DNA of 64,000 nt from Poa pratensis (lineage: Eukaryota; Streptophyta; Magnoliopsida; Poales; Poaceae), in the NCBI GenBank assembly GCA_947311845.1, contig CAMZMU010000020.1:44204347-44268346 (forward strand), written 5' to 3'. Both the position numbers and the translations under genes were made by a program. Below the pieces are notes generated by a model. The model did no database searches, was not told where the DNA came from, and saw only the letters and a list, made by a program, of their open reading frames with translations. The stretch's first letter is position 1. Each line of letters begins with the position of its first letter. This document shows positions 28,431-36,937 of the stretch, one piece after another.

Positions 28431-30269
28431 AACTACCTCTCTCAACTCAAGTGGTGTATCACTCATTCCCTCAAAGTGAAAGCACTCAAACTCACATATG
28501 GTGGAGGCACTCAACTCACTCTCACTCTCACTCAAGTGGGCTAAGTGGCTCTCATTCTCACATGGGATTGGTACCATCTCATAAGTCAAACACATGAGGG
28601 TAGGCTCAATGTTCTCAACTCCAAACGCCTGCGAGGTTGAAGGGAAACTCCCATGCTCAACCTCCTCAACCATCTCGCCTCCAAAGGTCAATGCCATAGT
28701 GTAGGCATCATCACTCGACTCCTTTGCGGAAGGGAAAATCCCATGCTCCGCTTCATCACTTGACTCCATTGCCGAAGGGAACATCCCATGCTCGGCATCA
28801 TCATCACTTGACCCATGATCAAAGGTGATAGCATCATCAATGCTCGCCTCCTTGGTCGAAGGGAAAATCCCATGCTCGACCATCTTCTCACCATCTTGGT
28901 CACCAACTTTGCACTCCCACATCATGTGACCTCTTCTATTGCATAGTGGGCACAAGAGATTGGGACATTCTCGAGGATCATGGTCTTGGCCTTGGCAATT
29001 GTCACATATAAGATCTTCTTTTTGCCATATGGGGGCCAATGTGGTGGTGGTACTTGGTGTAGGGACCATATCATGTGAAGGGCTTGAGAAGGGCGCCGTC
29101 TTGGTTGTGGCCTCACATGTGTGACCATGTTTCTTCCGGCGTCGACGTAAGCTTTGCTCGATGAAGTTGTCGAAGTCGGCCATGATCTCGTCAATGCAAG
29201 ACTCAAACTTTGGCAATTCGCCGAAGGTGAACCCTGGAGCTCTTGTTGGCGCCAATGTAATGGTAGCACGAGTTGTCACCTTCTTCTTCTCATGTCGACG
29301 TTGACGCTCTTGAGTGGAGGGATGTCGTCGAAAGTCATTTGGATGCTTCTCCTCATGTTGGCGTCGGCATGCTTGTTGCTTTGGTGACCTTGTCTTGGAG
29401 CTCCCACTAGAGCTTGGTGACATGTTGTGGTCCACCTTGGCATCTTTCTTGTGGCGCCTTGATGAGCTAGATGAAGGTTGTAGGCTCTTGGCAAACTTGT
29501 CCATGGCATCCTTGAGATTTTGGAGCTTTGCCTTGTCGATGCACTTCTTGGAGTGCCTTCTTATTGTCGTAGAGTGTTTAGGCTTGGCACTCTTGGCGTT
29601 GTCCTTCTCGTGGCACCTTCTTGAAGTTGATGGCGAATGGCGAAGCTTGGCACTCTTGGAAGTAGATGGAGCTCCATAAGATGAACTCATGGTGGTCTTC
29701 TTGTCGGAGCACCGTCTTGAGCTTGAACCATAGTAGGTTGTGCCATGACGCTTGGTGGTGCCGCTCTTGAACATGGTGGTGATGGGGGTCCTCTCCTCTT
29801 GCATGTTGTCGATGTCGCCGCACATGCTACAAGAGTAGTAGTCGTAGACGTTCTCCACCATGTCATCGGAGTGGTAGTCGTAGTCGTGGCGCTCCACCAT
29901 GTTGTTGTAGTCGAAGTTGGTACCATGTGATGAGGCATGTGAAGACACTTGCGCCTCATTGTCGTTGGAGCTTGTGTAGTCGGAGTCGTGGTAGATTCGT
30001 ATGTACTTGGAGTCGATACCATATGATGAAGGTTGCTCGACGTCATGGTATCGCTCCTTGTCGTGTACGCTCGAATAGTCGGAGTCGTAGTCGGAGTAGT
30101 TGTAGCGGAAGTCTTGGTGATGATCCATCATATCATGGGGGTCGTTGTCGGTGTAGTAGTCGTAGTAGTAGTCCCCCATGTCCTCAAAGTTTGAGGCATC
30201 ATAATCCATGCGACTCATCGTGTAGTCCTCCTCATAGGCTCCATAGTTGCATTCGCTCTCCCTAGACAT
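28428..30269 (-). CDS. Gag-like protein with two zinc knuckles (element A, interrupted)
   Basis: 613 codons from the ATG at 30269, closely related to the element B protein but longer. It has the same Asp/Tyr-rich N-terminus and a larger basic Ser/Lys/Arg region (with an extra part around KPKHSTTIRRHSKKC). The two zinc knuckles are CDNCQGQDHDPREC and CPLCNRRGHMMWEC near residue 445, followed by four EHGIFPS/EHGMFPS-type repeats. The stop comes from the first bases of the inserted element B, right after REVV. Before that insertion the frame continued into 23242-22839. An RNA-packaging role in a non-autonomous retroelement is likely from the zinc knuckles. Confidence 0.7.
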   Translation of the reverse strand: MSRESECNYGAYEEDYTMSRMDYDASNFEDMGDYYYDYYTDNDPHDMMDHHQDFRYNYSDYDSDYSSVHDKERYHDVEQPSSYGIDSKYIRIYHDSDYTSSNDNEAQVSSHASSHGTNFDYNNMVERHDYDYHSDDMVENVYDYYSCSMCGDIDNMQEERTPITTMFKSGTTKRHGTTYYGSSSRRCSDKKTTMSSSYGAPSTSKSAKLRHSPSTSRRCHEKDNAKSAKPKHSTTIRRHSKKCIDKAKLQNLKDAMDKFAKSLQPSSSSSRRHKKDAKVDHNMSPSSSGSSKTRSPKQQACRRQHEEKHPNDFRRHPSTQERQRRHEKKKVTTRATITLAPTRAPGFTFGELPKFESCIDEIMADFDNFIEQSLRRRRKKHGHTCEATTKTAPFSSPSHDMVPTPSTTTTLAPIWQKEDLICDNCQGQDHDPRECPNLLCPLCNRRGHMMWECKVGDQDGEKMVEHGIFPSTKEASIDDAITFDHGSSDDDAEHGMFPSAMESSDEAEHGIFPSAKESSDDAYTMALTFGGEMVEEVEHGSFPSTSQAFGVENIEPTLMCLTYEMVPIPCENESHLAHLSESESELSASTICEFECFHFEGMSDTPLELREVV

Positions 30270-31702
30270 GTCAACTCACAAGACAAGTGTATATATGTGG
30301 AGTGGAAAGGAATTATAACACAACCTCTCACCTTGTAGATAGTATTGGACGTCGTGGACAACCAAGGGAAACGATCACAAAGTAAAATGCTTGTGTTCAA
30401 GTATCCAAAGCAAACTCCAAAACACACACGGCTTAAAAGTTGGTAGGAAGGTATGGTAGGTGGAAAGCAAATTGAACCAACCGGAAACCAAGATATATTC
30501 AAAGCAAGTAGAGAACCACGATGATCACAAAGCAAATACAAGTCAATCTCAAAAGATAGGAATGTAGTTCAAGGAAACACACGCGCGGAGAGATAAATGG
30601 GACTCATGCAACCAAGAAGTGAGCTAAAGAACCATATGATCCTAGCGAAGACTATAAGCTCGTGTTGCACAAGTACAAGGAGAGCCACTAGCTCGATTGC
30701 AATTTATTGGTGGGCTACAAGATTTGCACAAAATGTACCACCTACAAGATGTTCATCGAGCTTGCGCGCTTCCTAAAAGAGATATGGCAAGTGGTGTTTC
30801 TTTCTTTTCTTTTGATTTGGCACTTTTTGCTTCTTTTCTTTTTTGAGTCTTTTGTCTTTTGACTCTTTCTCTTTTGCACACCCACTTCTTTTTTATGCCA
30901 ACAACAAGATATATCAAGAACTAGCGCATGCAATTTTGCTCGGAAACTACACGGTGCAAATGTGCAAAGCCCAAGCAATCATCAAGAGCTAGCCTCAATA
31001 GGACATGGTTATCGCAAAGATATAGTGTGGCTCACAAAGGAATGGCAAGGGGTAAAGATTGGCGATGTTATACCTTTCGTCGATGTTCTTCACCCTTTGT
31101 TGTAGAAGTTTCGTGCTTGCCCACGGAATTTGGTGGTGGTGGATGATGGATCTTCCGCAATGGTGACGAAGGCCTTGATAGTAGCTTCGAAACGAGCCGA
31201 AGAACACCAAAAACGGAGTCCGAAATCAAAAGATATGGCCAAAACAATTTTCTGAAAATTTCAGTTTTCTGCAGGTACCGTTGGGAGGGGCGGTAGTACC
31301 GCTGGAGGTACCGCTGGGAGCAACAGAAAGCGATTTTTGGCGGTACCGCTGGCGGTAGTGCTGGTAGGGGCGGTAGTACCGCTAGAGGGGGCGGTAGTAC
31401 CGCTACGGGACGGAGATTTTGCCCGAGAACGCGAATTTTCGCGATTTTGGGCGGAAAAACGACCCGAAAATGGCCAAATCGGAGGGGAAATCGACGGAAT
31501 TAGGCCATGGGAACGCAAAGGAAGCAAGATCAACTAGTATAGCAATAGATCCACAGATCAAAACTTGCAAAAACGCACAAGATTCACAGATCGATCCAAA
31601 AGCAATTTGGGGCTATTTTTGGTGGAAATTTTCGAATTTCTCAAAATCAAAGAAAAATTTGGGGATTTGTGGGGGAACCAAAGTCAAATCCGTGGCAACC
31701 AT
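30270..31702 (-). other. Element A 5' leader
   Basis: About 1.4 kb between the primer-binding site and the Gag-like ATG, with no long frame. It contains a T/C-rich patch (30795-30880) and a cluster of GCGGTAGTACCGC units (31270-31405). The corresponding region of element B is missing all but about 120 bp. Confidence 0.6.
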
Positions 31703-31714
31703 GCTCTGATACCA
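31703..31714 (-). promoter_or_regulatory. Element A primer-binding site
   Basis: TGGTATCAGAGC on the minus strand, complementary to initiator methionine tRNA, two bases inside the 5' LTR. Confidence 0.9.
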
Positions 31715-31716
31715 TA

Positions 31717-32723
31717 TGGTGTAGTACGGGACTACTAGGGTGGCCCAATCTTCACGGATTGACGAACGAGTGGACGAACTCACGCAAGAACACGAAGAAC
31801 ACGAGGAAGAACACCAAGAACACAAGAACACACACGATACAAGAACCGTTTCCCTTACCGGTCGGTCCAACCGGCCCAATAGAATCCACACGAAGGTGGG
31901 AGATCGGCAAGTAGATACAAGAAGGGATCTTGGATGGTTGTTTCTCCAACGGTCAACCGAACCGCTCCAATAAAGTCACCCGAAGATGAAAGATTGGCAA
32001 GTAGTCAAACTACAAGTAGAGGTCTTGAATCCATGAAGGGATCTTCTCCACAAGGGGAGGAACCATCCCCACAAGGGGAGGAAGGAGACAGTCTTGAGGT
32101 GGGGAGCCTAGCTCTACTCTAATCTCAAAACATAGTCTAACTAGATCTGGAGGGGGTAGGTGCCTATATATAGGTTTGACCACAAAGGGGGTAGGTGGGG
32201 AGAGGATAAGGGCCTCCAACCCGTGCTGCCTGGCTCCGCAGCGGTAGTACCGCTACGCCTGGCGGTAGTACCGCTGGGGGCTTCCTGAAGCGCCTGGCGT
32301 CCCGCAGCGGTGGTACCGCTGCGCCTGGCGGTAGTACCGCTGGGTGGCGGTAGTACCGCTGCGGTGCCGCTGGAGATGCCGCCGGGTCCTCCAGAGAGCC
32401 AATCTGGGCGGTACCGTTGGCGGTAGTACCGCTACGGCGGTAGTACCGCTATGCCTGGCGGTAGTACCGCTCCTGGAGCTGTTTGGCTCCTCTTCCTTCT
32501 CCTCTTTCAAGCCACCGTCTTGTCGGCCTCTATTCCTCGTGCGCCTTGGCCATCTTCCAGTGGACTCGTACCCGTCATGACTAGCAATACGCAGGGACAA
32601 TGGTCAAGTAGTATACCATTCCAAAGTGTCATATCGAGGTTCACATAGAGGAAGGAGTTCACCTTTGAGTTCGCTGATGACTTGGGATATGTTGGGTTGC
32701 TTAGGGCAGGTTGCACTACATCA
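31717..32723 (-). repeat. Element A 5' LTR
   Basis: 1007 bp, starting TGGTGTAGTACGGG and ending TTGCACTACATCA on the plus strand. It carries extra GCGGTAGTACCGC units (32235-32475) relative to the 3' LTR. TATA motif near 32165. Confidence 0.9.
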
Positions 32724-32728
32724 GAAAG

Positions 32729-33925
32729 GTTACGTGATAGATATCTGGATGCCAAATTAATGATCAAATTCCACTGCACACCCTGTATTAGCTTTTAGCT
32801 AAAACAAGGGTAAGTGTAAGCCATGTTTATTTGCAAAAAGAAGGGCAAGTGTTGAACGGGGATTTAAAACTATAACCATGTATTTGTAAAACATGGTTCT
32901 CAATATATACTTGTACATGCAAATAATACTACATTTTACTATGTTTTACATTTGTTATGAGGAGGTGCTTTGGACCTGCAACTGCAAGTTGTGAGATTGT
33001 TTTTTTAAACTGGTTCATCGTACATCTGCTTAATACATGTGCACTCAGGAGTTTAAATTTATTAATGCTCACGTACTTGACAAATATCTTCCCCATGGAA
33101 TAGTACACCTTAATCTCTTTTAGAAAAGGCGATTACACTTTGGACAGAATGATGTGCCGCGGGGCTACACATTTGATGCAAATTAGTCTACCAACGTCTT
33201 AGGATCTACTTACATATATAAATTAGGTGCGTACTGTTGGCTTTTTGCATGAGCTCCACGGCTGACATAAAGCCTAAATATAATTAATTATTTAAAAAAT
33301 GATAGGCATTCATAACGGGATCCTAGCTTTCCTCATTATATTTCAGTTCTACAAATTGCAAATTTCTACATGGAAGTAAAACATTTGTGGTCGGTTCGGC
33401 GGACAAGTGGTTGCTTGGGCTAAAATGAGAACGTGTGTGTATCTTGCTACCCTTTTGGCTCCCATGTAATTATTTTGTCAGGTTCGTAGTGGCAACGGCT
33501 CACGGCTGAGGACGAGGCCCCTCTGTGCAAAAGCCTGGGATTTGCACGCATCGGCGTGCTTGCATCGCATGCTTACACGCGAGGCGACCTGGCTTGGTGG
33601 CTGGACCACATGATACGCTAACCTAGATTCATCTTTCATAGTATGGTGTTTAAGTTTTATGCTATTTGAATAATGTACATTGGCTGCCTGCCTCATAGAG
33701 TTGCATGGAGTAGTAATTTAGGGTTTGAGCACGTAATGATCTCTCTTAAATTGTGTACATTCGCTTTTACTTCTATCTAAGACACCATTCCTCGCACTGC
33801 TACATCATTGACTCTGGTTGATAAAATTCACAAACATGAGTGACAAAATCCAATAAAAGAAAGCCACGATTTTCATAAAAACATAAACCAAAGCAGCCCA
33901 TACCCATGGTCTGCGCCCAGTTTGG
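32729..33925. other. Gene-free stretch downstream of the SCD2-like gene
   Basis: AT-rich sequence without a convincing frame, RNA gene or repeat end. It is continuous with the sequence left of element A once A and C are removed. Confidence 0.3.
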
Positions 33926-33933
33926 GGTGGATG

Positions 33934-35117
33934 CAGGGGCGAAGCCAGAAAAAAAGGTCGCCGATGTCAAAACAATAAGTAAGAAAAATGTGTGTCTAGA
34001 AAACGCACCGCCAAATGTATATGCATATAGCTCGCACGGCTAGAGTTGCACCTAGTATTATTTAACATTTCTACAATGTATTATTTAGCAAACTCACATA
34101 AATAAGAAAATATAATTGCCAATATATCATATGAAAATAAAGTCAGATTACAAAAGTATTATTTGGCAGTACTAAAACTACCTTGAGGAGTTGATATACC
34201 GAAGGAAATTATTCTAAACATTTTTATTAACACTAACCATCAGCTTAGCAAGTTTAGAAATAGTTTTCAGATTATCAAATCTTTCATTTGCTCGCTCATT
34301 ATCAATGTAGAATGGGAACTCATGGGCAAGATACTTCAACCGGACGGAATTGAGATCATCTGTATAGGACTTAGCCAAATCCACTAAGGTCTTAGCATTA
34401 AAAGCATCAAAAGAAATCCTTGAGACTAAATGCAGCCATTTGGGTAAGAAGAACTGAGTTTACCTCAATAAAAGCAGCAAACGAATCCTAATTATTAGCA
34501 GCTTACCTGACATTGCGATTAAGAGCAGGGGGAGCAGTGATAACTGTGAAAATACAATCCACCTGATAAGTAGATCACCCACCCAAACCTTCAACAAATT
34601 AGAAATTTAACAAATACTTCATAAGAAACCCTAGGACCATATGAGAATTGACGATTCAGGGAATTATCCTTGTATTGAAGGCCTGAAAGGGATCGGCTTC
34701 AGTCGAACTTTCAGTTGGGAATTGGGATCGTAGCATATTCAATTTTGAGTCAATGGGAGAGGAGCCGCGACGTGACTGGATGGTACGGTCACCGGCGGCG
34801 GTTCATGGAACAGAGGCGAGGGCGTCGGGCGATCAAGAAGAGGAGCGTACACCAGTACAGCTACAAAAAAAAAATCACAAGCAGGAGGCCATCGAGCGAT
34901 GTGAAGGAGCTGTGGCCTGCTAGTGCTTCACGTCTTGGGCCTTGCAAAGTAGTGCGCTTTTAGCTCTGTAGCATTGCACTCGTACCCGCTCACGGGGTGG
35001 GGTCAAAACTATTTTTTTACTGGGGTCATTTTTCTATACTGGGCCAAATGTACGAGCGTTTGGGCAGAAGTCATCGGGGTCAATTGACCCCGGCGTGACA
35101 CTGTAGCTCCGCCCCTG
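33934..35117. mobile_element. hAT-type element (TSD GGTGGATG)
   Basis: Begins CAGGGGCGAAGCC and ends GCTCCGCCCCTG, an inverted terminal pair of the hAT type. The eight bases GGTGGATG occur at 33926-33933 and at 35118-35125, the 8-bp duplication diagnostic of hAT elements. At 1184 bp it is much shorter than autonomous members and holds only a decayed piece of transposase, so it is a deletion derivative. Confidence 0.88.
34060..34450 (-). pseudogene. hAT transposase C-terminal remnant
   Basis: On the minus strand a frame with a few breaks reads SFDAFNAKTLVDLAKSYTDD, then KYLAHEFPFYIDNERANERF, then NLKTISKLAKLMVSVNKN. The order and spacing resemble the region before the hAT dimerisation domain of plant zinc-finger MYM/TTF-type hAT transposases. 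The catalytic core, BED/TTF zinc finger and most of the protein are missing. Confidence 0.6.
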
Positions 35118-35125
35118 GGTGGATG

Positions 35126-35792
35126 TAATCATTTGCCGCAGGCTAGTTAGCCATCTGCTTTTTATCGGTCTTCTTATTTGCTTGTGTGGACCCCGCAGCC
35201 ATTGAAAGTGGGTCGGTCTTCCACGGTAGCATTCTGATTTCGATGGAAAAAGTTTTAGCGGCAACCAACTTGTGGCGGTCCTATTCTGACTTCGATGGAA
35301 AAAAATTAGCGGCAACCAACTTTCACATATGTTTCGGGCCAACATGGCAGTGACCCAGACATTCGCTACCGCCCACCTCATCTCTCGTGTGCTCGTCTCC
35401 TCTCCCAACCCAAGTAAATCATCGTTGCCACCCGTTTCAAAGCCGAAAGCTTGGCGGCGCTTCCCCCCACAACAACGTGTAGCCCTCCACCGCTATGATT
35501 GTTGATCTCGCGGTGGTTTGGAAGCTCTCATTGCTCTCGACTCCCTTGAGTAGATCACTGCAGCCGCTGCTTCTACGGGCCGTCTGACCTCCTCCTGTGT
35601 TTCGCCTGAGCCGACCACTGGTTATTCCTCGACCGGCGACGCTCGTCGACTCACCAGCACACATCTCCAGCCAGAACTACTTAGCACCCGCCTCGCACAC
35701 AAGGTGTTCGACGCTTGCGTTTTTTCTGGATTTGCCTAGGTTTAGATAGGGTGTTGGGTTGTTTGATTCCTTCATTGAATAATTGATAGGCT
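35126..35792. other. Leader-like stretch before a Harbinger transposase remnant
   Basis: A 40-bp segment (TTCTGATTTCGATGGAAAAA and its neighbour AGCGGCAACCAACTT) occurs twice in tandem at about 35231 and 35283. The rest has no frame or boundary. It probably belongs to the decayed Harbinger element that follows. Confidence 0.35.
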
Positions 35793-36240
35793 ATGGATAG
35801 CGACGATGAGATGCGGATAGCCGCATTACTCCAAGAGGAAGCCACGACTACTGCATTAGCGTTTGACAATCATCACTTGTCTTATTGGTTTACTAATCGA
35901 GATGAAAGGCACTCCTCGACGTGGAGGTTCGAAAAAATGGAGGAGGAAGAACAAGGATCATCATAGGATGGAGGGTCATTTGATGCTAGTGGCCGACTAT
36001 TTTGCCGACGAGCCAACACATGTGCCGAGAGATTTTCGGTGGCGCTTTATAATGAAAAAGGAGGGTGTTTATGTGTAAGAAAGACTACACCGGAATGGTA
36101 GGTTTCTCATTCAGAAGTGCACTGCTTTGTTGAGATGTCTTGCATATGGAGCTACAAAACGACTAACTACGCATGGCTGAGTCCGCATCGTGAAATCTTG
36201 ATAATGTTCTAAAGACTTTTCACCAACAAAGATGACAAGC
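35793..36240 (+). pseudogene. PIF/Harbinger transposase N-terminal remnant
   Basis: Starts at the ATG at 35793 with MDSDDEMRIAALLQEEA, the conserved start of grass PIF/Harbinger (ALP1-like, DDE_Tnp_4) transposases. After a frameshift near 35880 the sequence continues GGSKKWRRKNKDHHRMEGHL, then DYFADEPTHVPRDFRWRFIM. Scattered pieces of the next block follow (TGMVGF, IQKCTALLRCLAYGA). The DDE catalytic domain is absent and no TIR was found. This is a dead relic near the 3' end of the SCD2-like gene. Confidence 0.75.
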
Positions 36241-36937
36241 TTCATTCAAAAGAACCTATTAAAGTTGACTAAGCAACAATGTAGAAAAAAGCCAACACGT
36301 AGCCGCAAAATGAGAACCTGCACCGTACCTAACATCTATGTAGAAAAAAAACCCGACACGTAGCCCCAAAATGAGAACTAACAGCCAAAATGACCTAAAT
36401 AATTCTCTGGTCTCAAGATAATGTTGATCCAGCTTCCAGAACAAGGGAAAAGGATCACATCGTCAAAACACGGCATGGATGGGAATAAACCAATTAAATT
36501 CCCAGCCGAAAGCATGTCACATAGAGTCATAGACCTAAACTTTCACATGCTAGTCACAGGATTGAAGAGTTAGCTAACTGCTAATACGGCCAGATTGAAA
36601 ATAAACAGCAAAAAGGTTCTTAGTTCACACAAAAATGACAGAAGATGGGATGGTTATAGGCGACTATATCAGCTATCTATTAGGCCTATGGAAAGCACAT
36701 CACTATGTTTAATTACCGATTTCACCTTTCAAAGCCGCTTTAGTAAATAGTAACATTGTTGAATGCAAGTTATGTACACAAAGAAAATCAATGAACTGTT
36801 CTGGAGCTGGAACTCGGAACTATAAACCAAAACCAGAAACATCTTTTGTAATGTCCTATGGTTTCTGTATAGGTCACAGGTGTCACTGAGCTGTATGGGA
36901 GCGATCCATGGTGGCCACTTGTTGAGAATTGAGTTTC
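36241..36937 (-). other. 3' flank of the SCD2-like gene
   Basis: AT-rich, without frames. The 3' UTR and polyadenylation site of the minus-strand gene should lie here, with several AATAAA-like words on the minus strand, but I cannot fix the cleavage site. Confidence 0.35.

Larger units (their letters stand above)
20702..32723 (-). mobile_element. Element A: non-autonomous LTR retrotransposon (TSD GAAAG), interrupted by element B
   Basis: Flanked by GAAAG at 20697-20701 and 32724-32728. LTRs are 20702-21648 (3', 947 bp) and 31717-32723 (5', 1007 bp) in minus orientation. A primer-binding site for initiator methionine tRNA lies at 31703-31714 and a polypurine tract at 21649-21666. Removing element B (23243-28430 plus one TSD copy) leaves about 6.8 kb. 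It encodes a Gag-like zinc-knuckle protein (28428-30269) and a Cys/His-repeat region (21646-22797), with no reverse transcriptase, integrase or protease visible. The LTR copies differ by about ten substitutions plus several length changes in the repeat-rich U3, so A is older than B. Confidence 0.93.

Noticed and set aside
26115..30265. Plus-strand frames antisense to the Gag-like ORFs (for example 29927-30265 and 26968-27303)
   Set aside because: Mirror frames of the Asp/Tyr- and Ser-rich coding strand. The minus strand has the zinc knuckles, the ATG and the primer-site context.
20702..32723. Naming elements A and B as a specific published family
   Set aside because: LTR ends, primer site and gene content are clear, but without a database comparison no family name can be supported.
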